A stretch of DNA of 64,000 bases from Pseudonocardia hierapolitana (GCF_007994075.1 NZ_VIWU01000001.1:3286001-3350000); one strand, 5' to 3'. Counted from the stretch's first letter, positions 53,954 to 62,462 are shown. The notes: a model not told the origin generated them from the sequence alone. Numbers and translations are program-made.

Positions 53954-54652
53954 TCAGCGCAGGTGGGAGTCGAACCAGTTGAGGGTGCGCTGCCAGGCGT
54001 CGGCGGCCACGTCCGGATCGTTGTCGAAGCGGTGACCCCGCCGCGGGTAGACGACCACGTCCGTGGCGACCTGGGACGACGCCGCCGCGTCCCGCAGCCT
54101 GCTCACCTCGGGGTCGGGCCCGCCCCCGTTCACCTCGCCGTAGATGCCGAGCCAGGGGCAGGTCAGGCCGGGGGCGGCGTCGACGAGCGCGGGCAACCCG
54201 GTGGCCGGGGTCGCCGCCACCCGCTCACCGGCCACGGTGACGGCCGCCCCGAGCGTGCGTTTGGCGGCCACGAGCAGCGCCACGGAACCGCCGAGGTCGA
54301 AGCCGATCACCCCCATCCGGTCGGGGGTGACGCCGTGTTCGGCCAGCCAGCCGAACGCGGTGTCGGTGTCGGCCATCACCTGCTCGCCCTCGAGCCGGTC
54401 GACCTGCTGCTGCACCTCCTCGTCGGCGCCGTCGAGCTCATCGGCGCCGTCGCGGTGGTAGAGATGGGGTGCGACGGCGAGCCAGCCGTCCGCGGCGAGG
54501 CCGTGCACGATGCCGCGTACCGAGTCGGTGACACCCCGCGCCTCGTGCAGCACCACGATCCCCCCGCGGATCGCGCTGACCGGTTCTGCGACGGTGAGTC
54601 GCAGCGCACTGCCGTCGACCAGAGGGACGGTCTCGGTGCGGATCTCGGTCAT
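53954..54652 (-). CDS. Dienelactone hydrolase-family protein with Asp at the nucleophile position
   Basis: A 232-residue alpha/beta protein of the dienelactone hydrolase family: GIVVLHEARGVTDSVRGIVH with the conserved Glu37, APHLYHRDG, MGVIGFDLGGSVALLVAAK, and a C-terminal YPRRGHRFDND with His207. The nucleophile elbow is usually GxCxG or GxSxG; here it is GFDLG with Asp119. The family acid near YGEVNGGG is also changed. The protein may use Asp as a nucleophile as haloalkane dehalogenases do, or be inactive on dienelactones. It is divergent from the HisC-type gene. Confidence 0.82.
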   Translation of the reverse strand: MTEIRTETVPLVDGSALRLTVAEPVSAIRGGIVVLHEARGVTDSVRGIVHGLAADGWLAVAPHLYHRDGADELDGADEEVQQQVDRLEGEQVMADTDTAFGWLAEHGVTPDRMGVIGFDLGGSVALLVAAKRTLGAAVTVAGERVAATPATGLPALVDAAPGLTCPWLGIYGEVNGGGPDPEVSRLRDAAASSQVATDVVVYPRRGHRFDNDPDVAADAWQRTLNWFDSHLR

Positions 54653-54713
54653 GGAACCAGGGTGTCACGGCTGGGTGAAGTCGGCGGCCTCGGGCACGGT
54701 TACGGTGACGTTC

Positions 54714-55766
54714 ATGACGCAGATCCGCCCGGACCTCGACACCCTGCCGGCCTATGTGCCCGGGAAGACCATCGCGGGTGCGATCAAGCTGGCGAGCAAC
54801 GAGGTGGCGCTGCCGCCCACCCCCAAGGTGCTGGCTGCGATCGCGGAGGCGGCGACGAGCGGCAACCGCTACCCCGACCTGGCCGTCACCGGCCTGACCG
54901 CGCGGCTCGCCGAGGCTCGGGGCGTCGCCGCGGAGCGGATCGCCGTGGGCTGCGGATCCGTGAGCCTGTGCCAGCAGCTGGTGCAGGCCACCTGCCGCGA
55001 GCCGGAGGACGAGGTCGTGTTCGCCTGGCGCTCGTTCGAGGCGTACCCGATCGTCACGCAGATCGGCGGGGCCACGATCCGGACCGTCCCGATCGATGCG
55101 GAGTTCCGGCACGACGTCGACGCGATGGCCGCCGCGGTCGGGCCGCGCACCCGGCTCGTTTTCGTGTGCAGCCCGAACAACCCGACGGGCACGGTGGTCA
55201 CGCGCGCGGAGCTGGAGCGCCTGCTCGCCGCCGTCCCGCAGGACGTGCTGGTGGTGTTGGACGAGGCGTACCACGAGTACGTCACCGATCCGGACGCCGT
55301 GGACGGGATGGACCTGATCGACACCCACCCCAACCTCGTCGTGCTCCGCACGTTCTCCAAGGCCTACCGACTGGCCGCGTTGCGCGTCGGGTACGCGATC
55401 GGCTCGCCGGAGGTGGCGACGGCGCTGCGCAAGGTCTGCTCGCCGTTCAGCGTGAGCACGCTGGCCCAGGCCGCGGCCGTCGCCGCCCTCGACGACGAGG
55501 AGGCGCTGCTCGCGAGCTGTGCCGCCGTGATCGAGGAGCGGGTGCGGGTGCGGGACGCGCTGCTCGACGCCGCCTTCACGGTGCCGCCCACGCAGTCGAA
55601 CTTCGTGTGGCTCGCCCTCGGCGAGCGCACGGCCCCGTTCGCGGCGCACTGCCTCGACCACAAGGTCGTCGTGCGCCCGTTCCACCCCGACGGCGTGCGC
55701 GTGACGGTGTCCACGCCGGAGGAGAACGACGCGTTCCTGGCGGCAGCCCGCGCGTTCGAGGGTTAG
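54714..55766 (+). CDS. Histidinol-phosphate/aromatic aminotransferase (HisC/Pat type)
   Basis: A 350-residue fold-type I PLP enzyme. IKLASNEVALPPTPKVLAAI is the class signature, CSPNNPTGTVVT at 152-163 carries the PLP-stacking Asn155 region, LVVLDEAYHEY has Asp183, and LRTFSKAYRLAALRVGYAIG has the Schiff-base K216. Length and the SNE motif fit HisC, but in actinomycetes stand-alone copies outside the his operon are often aromatic-amino-acid transaminases (Pat). The ATG at 54714 gives the full domain. Ends at a bidirectional hairpin. Confidence 0.88.
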   Translation: MTQIRPDLDTLPAYVPGKTIAGAIKLASNEVALPPTPKVLAAIAEAATSGNRYPDLAVTGLTARLAEARGVAAERIAVGCGSVSLCQQLVQATCREPEDEVVFAWRSFEAYPIVTQIGGATIRTVPIDAEFRHDVDAMAAAVGPRTRLVFVCSPNNPTGTVVTRAELERLLAAVPQDVLVVLDEAYHEYVTDPDAVDGMDLIDTHPNLVVLRTFSKAYRLAALRVGYAIGSPEVATALRKVCSPFSVSTLAQAAAVAALDDEEALLASCAAVIEERVRVRDALLDAAFTVPPTQSNFVWLALGERTAPFAAHCLDHKVVVRPFHPDGVRVTVSTPEENDAFLAAARAFEG

Positions 55767-55775
55767 GAAGGACAG

Positions 55776-55808
55776 CGGCCCGGCCACGAGCGGGTCGGGA
55801 CCGGGCCG
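55776..55808. terminator. Bidirectional hairpin between convergent genes
   Basis: CGGCCCGG (55776-55783) pairs with CCGGGCCG (55801-55808). It lies between the aminotransferase stop and the GlsB-type gene stop and can serve both. Confidence 0.6.
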
Positions 55809-55821
55809 GCGGCGGACCGGG

Positions 55822-56097
55822 TCAGCGCGTGACGCCGCGCCTGCTGTAGATGCCTGCGACGACGGTGACGCCGATCGCGGCCACCACGATCTGCATGATC
55901 AGCTCGATCCAGTCGATCCCACCGGTGTCGGCCACCCCGAACAGCCCGGCGATCCACGTGCCGATGAAAGCAGCCACGATCCCGACCAGGATGGTCAGCC
56001 AGATCGGGATGTTCTGCTTCCCCGGCGCAACGAGGCGGCCGACGAAACCGATGATGGCGCCGATGATGATGGCGGTGATGATCCCCGTGACAGTCAT
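55822..56097 (-). CDS. GlsB/YeaQ/YmgE-family membrane protein
   Basis: A 91-residue protein with three Gly-rich spans: GIITAIIIGAIIGFVGRLV, IWLTILVGIVAAFIGTWIAG and LIMQIVVAAIGVTVVAGIYS. APGKQN between spans 1 and 2 and the overall length match the transglycosylase-associated GlsB/YeaQ/YmgE family, often stress-induced. The ATG at 56097 is used; a longer in-frame start adds unsupported residues. No partner gene. Confidence 0.88.
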   Translation of the reverse strand: MTVTGIITAIIIGAIIGFVGRLVAPGKQNIPIWLTILVGIVAAFIGTWIAGLFGVADTGGIDWIELIMQIVVAAIGVTVVAGIYSRRGVTR

Positions 56098-56235
56098 CCG
56101 AGCTCCCGACTCTCGTCCGGGCCGCAGCCGCGCGGCCTCGTGTACGCATTGGGTAGCACGCTGTGACCAGCGTCGCACGACGCAGACGCAGATGCCACCC
56201 GGACGGGCCGCGTTCGATAACGGTTCCGACGTCGG

Positions 56236-56985
56236 TCAGGCCTCGAGGACGTAACCCTCCCCACGCACCGTGCGGATGCGCTCCGCGCCTATCTTGCGCC
56301 GGAGGTAGGAGATGTAGACCTGCACGAGGTTCGGCGACGCCGGCTCCGACCACACCTCACGGGCCAGCCGGTGCGGAGGCACCACCTCGCCCGGCTCGGC
56401 GATCAGGGCCATGAGCAACGCGTACTCGGTGGGCGACAGCGACACCGACTGGCCGTCGACGCTCACGTCGCCGAACTCCGTGTCCACCACGAGCTCGCCG
56501 TGGCGCAGCACGGTGTTCTCGACGGCGGGACCGAGCCGCAGGCGCAGCCGGATCCGGGCGGCCAGCTCGTCGACGGCGAACGGGCGCACGAGGAAGTCGT
56601 CGCGGTCGCCACGCAGGAGCCCGAGCAGGCCGAGCCTGCGTTCGCGCGGCGTGACGGCGATGACGGGCACGTTCGGCGCCTCGTTCTGCACCGCGGCCAG
56701 CACGGCCGCCTGGTCCGGGCCCGGCAGCTCGACGTCGAGCACGACGAGGGCCGGGTCCCGCGTGCGGACGGCGTCGAGCACGCCGATGCCGTCGCTCACC
56801 GGGCTGACCGAGACGCCTTCGGAGCGAAGGCTGCGCAGCACGGAGGCCGACGCCGCGGTCGGGGGCAGCGCCAGCAGGACGTGGTTGTTGGTCAGGGGCA
56901 TCGTGTTCGGGGGCACGGACACACGCGCCGACGCTGCGGTCGACGTGTACGAGGACGCACCCCCCGGGGGAGCAGCGGGGAGCAT
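56236..56985 (-). CDS. OmpR/PhoB-type response regulator
   Basis: A 249-residue regulator. A receiver domain spans about residues 30-145, with LVVLDVELPGPD carrying the likely phosphoacceptor Asp. A winged-helix domain follows at 155-249: SPTEYALLMALIAEPGEVV, REVWSEPASPNLVQVYISYL, then RIRTVRGEGYVLEA. The receiver is atypical: the paired acidic residues near the N-terminus are not evident, and the conserved Lys position is unclear, so phosphorylation may not be needed. The start at 56985 is favoured by AAAGGTG seven bases upstream; an ATG at 56901 would still keep both domains. No histidine kinase gene is adjacent. Confidence 0.85.
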   Translation of the reverse strand: MLPAAPPGGASSYTSTAASARVSVPPNTMPLTNNHVLLALPPTAASASVLRSLRSEGVSVSPVSDGIGVLDAVRTRDPALVVLDVELPGPDQAAVLAAVQNEAPNVPVIAVTPRERRLGLLGLLRGDRDDFLVRPFAVDELAARIRLRLRLGPAVENTVLRHGELVVDTEFGDVSVDGQSVSLSPTEYALLMALIAEPGEVVPPHRLAREVWSEPASPNLVQVYISYLRRKIGAERIRTVRGEGYVLEA

Positions 56986-57228
56986 CGCCTGACACCTTTG
57001 CGCAGTGAGCGGCTCGTAACAATCGGCTAACGGAGCGACATCACCCCCACAAGAACCACTCTCCCGCGAGAGCTGAGAGCGTTGCTACTCCGAAAGGAGT
57101 ACGTGTCACGCGCGGCGTCCCCGATCGGGTGCGTTCCGGCGCGCACAACCTACCCCTGGGCGCGCACGAGCAACCCGGACTCTCAGGTTTCCGATCACGA
57201 GCCGTCACCGTCCCTATGGTTCGGCCCC

Positions 57229-58329
57229 ATGCGAAGGACAACCTCCGCAGTGGGCGGTCGCTCGGGTTCTGCCACTGAGCTGATCGGACGGGTCACTGCC
57301 GAACGCGGCAGTGACGACGTCGCGGGCACGGGCTGGCACCGGCTCCCGCCCGGTCACGCGGAGGCCGTCGTCACCAGGGACGCGGACCGGACGAACTCGA
57401 TGACCCGGCGGCTCGCGCCGCTCGCGGTCGGGGCCGTCGTGATGCTGGTGGCCACCCTGGTCGCCACGCTCGCACAGCCCCCCGAGGATCCCTCGCTTGC
57501 CGCGCAGGAGCTGAGCAACACGGTCACCCGGACCGATCCCGCCCAGGCACCGCCTCCCCCTCCGGAGCCGACGCCCGAGCCGACCGCCGAGCCGCAGGCC
57601 GCCGCCGAGACGACCGAGCCGACCCAGCCGCTGGCGACGCGCAAGCCCGAGACCGCGGAACGCAAGTCGACCGGCGGCGGGCAGGCCGCGGCGGCACCCC
57701 GCAAGAGCGAGGGCCGTTCGGCAGCCGCCGCCAAGGGCTGGACGCGTGCGGGCGGTGACGAGTTCAACGGCGGGCTGAGCCCGCTGTGGAGCCCCTACGA
57801 CAGCGAGGGGCACGCCGGCAACGGCCGCCGCACGCCGGACGCGGTCAGCGTCGAGAACGGCATGCTCGTGATCCGCGGCGACTCCGAGGGCAACACCGGC
57901 GGCATGTCCTGGAAGGAGGACCAGCGTTTCGGACGCTGGGAGATGCGCGCCCGGTTCCCCAAGGGCGACGACCAGTACCACCCGGTGCTGATCCTCTGGC
58001 GCGAGAGCGGTGGCAAGGAGAACGGCGAGATCGACTTCGCCGAGACGACGAGCGCGTCGCCCGATGTCTCGTTCTTCCTGCACTACGGCAGCGAGCAGGA
58101 GTACGCGAAGAAGACGCTCGACATCACGCAGTGGCACAACTACGCGGTCGAGTGGGTGGACGGCCGGGTCACCGGCTACATCGACGGCGAGAAGTGGTTC
58201 GAGAGCACCGACGAGAAGACGCTGCCGCCGGGCAAGATGCACGCCACGATCCAGCTGGACTACTTCCCCGAGGGCGGTTCGCCCAAGCCCACCGAGATGC
58301 ACGTCGACTACATGCGGATCTACCGCTGA
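57229..58329 (+). CDS. Secreted or anchored GH16-family beta-glucanase-like enzyme
   Basis: A 366-residue protein. A polar leader precedes one span (LAPLAVGAVVMLVATLVATL), then a Pro/Glu/Ala-rich linker of about 80 residues. The C-terminal GH16 jelly roll follows: GGDEFNGGLSPLWSPYDSEG, MSWKEDQRFGRWEMRARFPK and NGEIDFAETT, with the ExDxxE catalytic set E267, D269 and E272. HNYAVEWVDGRVTGYIDGEK is also conserved. Substrates in the family are beta-1,3/1,4-glucans and related polysaccharides. TATGGT eight bases before the ATG suggests a leaderless start; a GTG at 57103 behind AAAGGAG is an alternative that adds 42 low-quality residues. Confidence 0.82.
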   Translation: MRRTTSAVGGRSGSATELIGRVTAERGSDDVAGTGWHRLPPGHAEAVVTRDADRTNSMTRRLAPLAVGAVVMLVATLVATLAQPPEDPSLAAQELSNTVTRTDPAQAPPPPPEPTPEPTAEPQAAAETTEPTQPLATRKPETAERKSTGGGQAAAAPRKSEGRSAAAAKGWTRAGGDEFNGGLSPLWSPYDSEGHAGNGRRTPDAVSVENGMLVIRGDSEGNTGGMSWKEDQRFGRWEMRARFPKGDDQYHPVLILWRESGGKENGEIDFAETTSASPDVSFFLHYGSEQEYAKKTLDITQWHNYAVEWVDGRVTGYIDGEKWFESTDEKTLPPGKMHATIQLDYFPEGGSPKPTEMHVDYMRIYR

Positions 58330-58356
58330 GGCTTCCGGCCGATCTGCCCCACACCC

Positions 58357-58389
58357 CGTCCCGCCCGGCGCTCCCCACCGGGCGGGACG
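58357..58389. terminator. Strong bidirectional terminator hairpin
   Basis: CGTCCCGCCCGG (58357-58368) pairs perfectly with CCGGGCGGGACG (58378-58389) across a 9-nt loop. It sits between the convergent GH16 and LLM genes. Confidence 0.75.
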
Positions 58390-58396
58390 GGTCGTT

Positions 58397-59371
58397 TCAC
58401 GGGGTGAGCAGTCGCGCGAGGCGTGCGTCGGACTCGCGCAGGGCGTCCAGGTCGAACGTCGAGGTGGAGGCGAGCAGCTCGTCGGCGTCTGTGCGGTGGA
58501 ACAGCTCGCCGAGCTCGGCGGCGACGGTGGTCTCGTCCCCGTGCACGGTGCGACCCACGGCGTCCTCCACGACGGCCCGTTGCCGGTCGGACAGCACGCG
58601 GTCCGGGTCGACGGGCTCCAGCGCCGGGAACTGACCGGTGGTGCGGGCCGCGGCCAGCGCCCACGCCTCGGGGAGCGCGAGCTCGCGTGCCGCGGAGACC
58701 GAGTCGGCGATCAGGACGTCCAGCGAGACCACGACGTAGGGCCGCCTGCCCGCCGTCCGGACGCGCGCCCGGTAGTCGTCGAGGGCCGTACCGACGTCCG
58801 CGCTGTCCAGCACGGGCCCACCGAGCACGACCGGCAGTCCCGCGTCACCCGCGACCGCGAGCCCCCGGCCGGTGGCCAGCACGAACACCGGAACCGGGCG
58901 TTCGAGCCGCGGCCGGGCCGTGACCGGGCCACGGCCCTCGAGGTAGGAGCGCAGCTCGTCGAGATCGGCGGCGAACGTGTCCGGCGCGTCGGTGGCACGG
59001 CGCAGTGCCGCGCGCACCGGCGCGGTGAAGCCCAGCGAGCGGCCGACCCCCAGATCGATCCGGCCCGGGAACAGGGCGTCCAGCATCGCGAACTGCTCGG
59101 CGACGACCAGCGGCTGGTGGTTGGGCAGCATCACGCCGCCGGACCCGACCCGGATGCGGTCCGTGCGGGCGGCGACGGCCGCCATCAGCACCGGCGGGCT
59201 CCCGCTCGCGATCCCGGGGACGGCGTGGTGCTCGGCCACCCAGAACCGGTGGTACCCGAGCCGCTCGGCGCGCTCCGCCCGCTCGACGGTGTGGCGGAGC
59301 GCTGCGGCGTCCGGCTCGCCGGCGCGCGTGCGCGAGCGGTCCAGCAACGAGAGCCTGACCTGCGGATCCAT
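58397..59371 (-). CDS. Luciferase-like (LLM) flavin-dependent oxidoreductase
   Basis: A 324-residue protein of the bacterial luciferase-like family: ERAERLGYHRFWVAEHHAVP near the N-terminus, DRIRVGSGGVMLPNHQPLVV, EQFAMLDALFPGRIDLGVGR and the VFVLATGRGLAVAG block. The PNHQPLVVAEQF pattern belongs to the MsnO8-like LLM subgroup that uses FMN or F420. The ATG at 59371 starts the domain properly; an upstream in-frame ATG at 59404 touches the repeat array. The 22-bp repeat array lies immediately upstream. Confidence 0.88.
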   Translation of the reverse strand: MDPQVRLSLLDRSRTRAGEPDAAALRHTVERAERAERLGYHRFWVAEHHAVPGIASGSPPVLMAAVAARTDRIRVGSGGVMLPNHQPLVVAEQFAMLDALFPGRIDLGVGRSLGFTAPVRAALRRATDAPDTFAADLDELRSYLEGRGPVTARPRLERPVPVFVLATGRGLAVAGDAGLPVVLGGPVLDSADVGTALDDYRARVRTAGRRPYVVVSLDVLIADSVSAARELALPEAWALAAARTTGQFPALEPVDPDRVLSDRQRAVVEDAVGRTVHGDETTVAAELGELFHRTDADELLASTSTFDLDALRESDARLARLLTP

Positions 59372-59421
59372 CGTCTGGCCCAACACGCCCGGCCGGGCGG
59401 CCATTCCGCGAGCAGACGCCT

Positions 59422-59745
59422 GACTCGCCGTGTCGGAACACGGGACTCACCGTGTCAGAACGTCGGACTCGCCGCGTCGGAACGCGGGACTCACCGTGTC
59501 AGAACGCGCGACTCGCAGTGCCAGAACGCGCGACTCACCGTGTCAGAACGCGGAACTCACCGTGCTCGGACGTCGGACTCGCGCAACTCGGGCGAGTCCG
59601 ACGTTCCCGCACGGCGAGTCCGACGTTTCCGCACGGCGAGTCCGACGTTTCCGCACGGCGAGTCCGACGTTCCCGCACGGCGAGTCCGACGTTCCCGCAC
59701 GGCGAGTCCGACATTCCGGCACGGCGAGTCCGACGTCTCGACGCG
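59422..59745. repeat. Head-to-head array of 22-bp repeats (7 + 7 units)
   Basis: Seven tandem 22-bp units (59422-59575; core GACTCACCGTGTCAGAACG) are followed by a 16-bp centre and then seven units of 22 bp in the opposite orientation (59592-59745; core GCGAGTCCGACGTTCCCGC). The right units are nearly identical to one another; the left units vary more. The two halves can pair into a long hairpin. The array lies between the start of the LLM gene and the end of a small basic-protein gene, both on the minus strand. No spacers, so it is not a CRISPR array. Confidence 0.85.
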
Positions 59746-59765
59746 GCGGCGGGCGCGCGCGTGGG

Positions 59766-59981
59766 TCAGTGGCGGCGCTTCGTGTGCGGGCGGCCGCCGC
59801 GGGTCCGGCGGGCGAGGTCGCCGCGCGGGCCGACGTGGGTGGGTTCGCCCTTCTCGGCCTTCGCGCGGCGGGCGGCCCGGTTCAGCGGACCGGGCTCCTC
59901 GTCCGGCTCGGCGGCGGGTTCCGGCTCTGCGGCGGTGGCCGGCTCGGGCTGCTCTGGGCCGGACGGGACTGACTGGGACAC
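59766..59981 (-). CDS. Small conserved actinobacterial protein, basic C-terminus
   Basis: A 71-residue protein with an acidic Pro/Glu N-terminal half (EPEPAAEPDEEPGP) and a basic C-terminal half (NRAARRAKAEKGEPTHVGPR, ARRTRGGRPHTKRRH). The NRAARRA...RPHTKRR pattern recurs in short actinomycete proteins of unknown function. GGAGG lies six bases before the GTG. It may bind nucleic acid, judging only by charge. Confidence 0.7.
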   Translation of the reverse strand: MSQSVPSGPEQPEPATAAEPEPAAEPDEEPGPLNRAARRAKAEKGEPTHVGPRGDLARRTRGGRPHTKRRH

Positions 59982-60148
59982 GGAGAACCTCCGAGAGGGC
60001 GGTGGTCGAGGGGCGGGCGGGACTCAGAGGATCACCGGCACAGCCTAGTGCCCCGCCGGGGTGAAGGGCCGGTGTTTCTGCGCGCCCGGGACCGTCCTCG
60101 CAGCGTCCGCTGGGTCTGTGACGCACACGGCCAGCGCGCGGATCCCGT

Positions 60149-60709
60149 TCAGAGGCCGCCTCGCGGGTAGCGGATCAACAGGGAGGCCTCGACGTCCACG
60201 TCGCCGAGGGCGGCGTAGGTGTGCGGCACGTCGGCCGCCCACTCGACGTGCTCCCCCGGGCCGGCCCGCAGCGCAGCGTCGACCGGGCCGGTCTCGAGCA
60301 GGCCGGCGAACACCGTGGCGTGCTCGGTGACGCCCGCGTGGTGGGCGGGTGAGCGCTGCGCGAGCCCGGCCGGGATGCGCATGTGGCACAGCTCGTACGT
60401 CACCGGGCCGTCGTCGAAGACGCGGAGCACCTGGATCTGCACCGCGGCGCCGCGGAGGGTCGTGGGTGAGGTGAGCAGGCTGGTCAGCGGCATGTCGAGG
60501 GCGGCGGCCACGGCTTGCAGGGTGTCGAGGGTGGGGTTGCGGGTGCCGGCCTCCAGCCCGGACAGCGTCGCCTTGCCCACAGCCGCCCGGCGGGCGAGCT
60601 CGGACAACGACATCCCGCGGCGTTCGCGCAGCTCCCGGACCCGGCGCCCGACGTCGGCCGCGCCCTCGGTGAGGGCGGGCCGCGCAATGCCCTCGCTCGC
60701 GGCTGTCAC
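60149..60709 (-). CDS. XRE-family regulator with cupin domain
   Basis: A 186-residue regulator. Residues 19-75 form the XRE helix-turn-helix (VRELRERRGMSLSELARRAA, VGKATLSGLEAGTRNPTLDT). Residues 95-180 form a small cupin sensor domain (GVTEHATVFAGLLETGPVD, GEHVEWAADVPHTYAALGD). The GTG start at 60709 lies divergent from a BenE-type transporter 50 bp away, with an 18-bp palindrome between. It most likely represses the transporter and itself in response to a small ligand. Confidence 0.88.
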   Translation of the reverse strand: MTAASEGIARPALTEGAADVGRRVRELRERRGMSLSELARRAAVGKATLSGLEAGTRNPTLDTLQAVAAALDMPLTSLLTSPTTLRGAAVQIQVLRVFDDGPVTYELCHMRIPAGLAQRSPAHHAGVTEHATVFAGLLETGPVDAALRAGPGEHVEWAADVPHTYAALGDVDVEASLLIRYPRGGL

Positions 60710-60726
60710 ATGGGCTATCGTCCCAT

Positions 60727-60744
60727 CGTTCCGTAAACGGAACG
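60727..60744. promoter_or_regulatory. Palindromic operator between XRE-cupin and BenE-type genes
   Basis: CGTTCCGTAAACGGAACG has perfect 8-bp arms around AA. It lies in the 50-bp divergent gap, 16 bp before the transporter GTG and overlapping any promoter there. Confidence 0.65.
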
Positions 60745-60759
60745 GTCTGGGAGGAACAG

Positions 60760-61953
60760 GTGCGCCTGCAACCCGTGCTCGCCGGCGTCGTGACGGCGCT
60801 GGTCGGCTTCTCCAGCGCGTTCGCCGTGGTGCTCACGGGGTTGCGCGCTGCGGGTGCCGACGAACGGCAGGCGGCATCCGGCCTGCTGGTGCTGTGCCTC
60901 ATGTGCGGGCTGGTGGCCCTCGTGCTGGGGCTGCGGCACCGGATCCCGATCAGCATCGCCTGGTCCACGCCGGGCGCGGCACTGCTGATCTCGTCGGGCC
61001 CGCCGGCAGGCGGGTTCCCCGCGGCCGTCGGGGCGTTCCTGGTGTGCGGCGGGCTCGTCGTGGTGGCCGGACTCGTGCCGGCGGTCGGGCGGCTGATCTC
61101 GCTGATCCCGGTGCCGATCGCGAGCGCGATGCTGGCGGGCGTGCTCGTGGAGCTCTGCCTCGCTCCTGTGCGGGCACTGGCCGAGGTTCCGCTCCTCGCC
61201 GCGCCGGTGATCGCGGTCTGGGCGCTCGTCGGGCGGTTCGCCCGGAAGTGGGCGGTGCCGGCCGCGCTCGCGGTGGCGGCCGTAGCGATCTGGCTGACCG
61301 GCCCGGGGCTCGGCGACGTGGCGCTCGCTCCCGCACTCGTGTGGACCACGCCGGCGTTCGATCTCGCGACGGTCGTCGGTGTCGGCATCCCGCTCTTCCT
61401 CGTCACGATGGCCTCGCAGAACGTGCCCGGCGCCGCCGTGCTCGCCCAGTACGGCTACACGGCGCCGATGCGCCCGATCCTGACGACCACCGGCCTGGCG
61501 ACGATCGTCTGCGCCCCGTTCGGCGGGCACGCGGTGAACCTCGCGGCGATCAGCGCCGCGCTCGCGGCAGGCCCGGACGCCCACCCGGACCCGCGGCGGC
61601 GGTGGCTCGCGGCGGTGACGGCGGGCATCGGCCTCGCGGCACTCGGGCTCGGCGCCGGCCTCGCGACGGCACTGCTCGTGCTCTCCCCTCCGGTGCTGAT
61701 CGAGGCGGTCGCCGGGCTCGCCCTGCTGGGTGCGCTGGCTGCGGCGCTCTCGTCGGCGGTGTCCGAGCCGGGCAGCCGCGAGGCCGCCGCCATCACGTTC
61801 GTGGTGACGGCGGCGGGCGTCGGCTTCCTGGGCATCGGCGCGGCGTTCTGGGGCCTGCTCGCCGGCGCGGCCATGACGCTGCTCCACCGGCCGCGCCGTC
61901 CGGCCGAGGAGCGGGTCAGCTCACCAGCTGGTGGTCCACCGGCGCGCCGGTGA
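60760..61953 (+). CDS. BenE-family (benzoate/H+ symporter-like) transporter
   Basis: A 397-residue membrane protein with about 11-12 spans. VLAGVVTALVGFSSAFAVVL starts the family, and the signature blocks PISIAWSTPGAALLISSGPP, IPLFLVTMASQNVPGAAVL and APFGGHAVNLAAISAAL follow. These are strongly conserved in BenE/YdcO proteins that take up benzoate or related aromatic acids. GGGAGG precedes the GTG by seven bases. Its 3' end overlaps the convergent AhpD-like gene by 38 bp. Controlled by the divergent XRE-cupin regulator, by arrangement. Confidence 0.9.
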   Translation: MRLQPVLAGVVTALVGFSSAFAVVLTGLRAAGADERQAASGLLVLCLMCGLVALVLGLRHRIPISIAWSTPGAALLISSGPPAGGFPAAVGAFLVCGGLVVVAGLVPAVGRLISLIPVPIASAMLAGVLVELCLAPVRALAEVPLLAAPVIAVWALVGRFARKWAVPAALAVAAVAIWLTGPGLGDVALAPALVWTTPAFDLATVVGVGIPLFLVTMASQNVPGAAVLAQYGYTAPMRPILTTTGLATIVCAPFGGHAVNLAAISAALAAGPDAHPDPRRRWLAAVTAGIGLAALGLGAGLATALLVLSPPVLIEAVAGLALLGALAAALSSAVSEPGSREAAAITFVVTAAGVGFLGIGAAFWGLLAGAAMTLLHRPRRPAEERVSSPAGGPPARR

Positions 61954-62452
61954 GCCGGTTCGCGAGGGTGGACATGGTGTACGCGCCGATCCCGAGCACC
62001 ACCTCCAGGGCGTTGCGGAGCGTGTAGTCCCGCGCGAGGAAGGCCCGCACCGCGTCGTCGGACACCCCGCCTGCGGTGGCCAGCACCTCGAGGGTGAACG
62101 TCCGGATCGCCTCCAGCCGGACGTCTCCGAGCGGTGCCCCCGCCTGGAGCGCCGCGACGAGGTCCTCGTCCGCACCCAGTCGGCGCAGTGTGCCGGTGTG
62201 CATGGCGACGCAGACGTGGCAGTCGTTCCGGACGGCCATGGTCATGATCACGACCTCGCGGGCGACGGGGTCGAGGGTCGTCGCCTCGAACGATGCGCTG
62301 GCCCGGAGGAAGCCGTCGAGCAGCTCCGGCGACTCGGCCAGGCGCGCGACGGCGCCCGGCAGGAAACCCAGCTTCCTCTCGGTGCCCTCCATGGTGCGCC
62401 GAGAAGCCGACGGCGCGGTCTCGGTGGTGTGCGCGGGGAACAGCGACGACAT
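61916..62452 (-). CDS. AhpD-like/carboxymuconolactone decarboxylase-family protein
   Basis: A 178-residue helical protein of the peroxidase-related AhpD class. LDPVAREVVIMTMAVRNDCH followed by VCVAMH gives the redox CxxC-x-x-x-H motif (DCHVCVAMH). ALEVVLGIGAYTMSTLANRL is the typical C-terminal helix. The ATG at 62452 follows TAGGAG by six bases. It is divergent from a MarR regulator that probably controls it through the paired operator in the 62-bp gap. Likely acts in peroxide or organic-hydroperoxide defence. Confidence 0.88.
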   Translation of the reverse strand: MSSLFPAHTTETAPSASRRTMEGTERKLGFLPGAVARLAESPELLDGFLRASASFEATTLDPVAREVVIMTMAVRNDCHVCVAMHTGTLRRLGADEDLVAALQAGAPLGDVRLEAIRTFTLEVLATAGGVSDDAVRAFLARDYTLRNALEVVLGIGAYTMSTLANRLTGAPVDHQLVS

Positions 62453-62462
62453 CCAAGCTCCT

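Noticed and set aside
52103..55849. Plus-strand open frame of 1248 codons opposite the acetoacetyl-CoA synthetase and across the next genes
   Set aside because: It spans three genes that have clear family motifs in other frames, and its product is Arg/His/Glu-rich without domains. It is a high-GC antisense artefact.
59422..59745. CRISPR array
   Set aside because: The 22-bp units are contiguous with no spacers, and no cas-like gene lies in the window.
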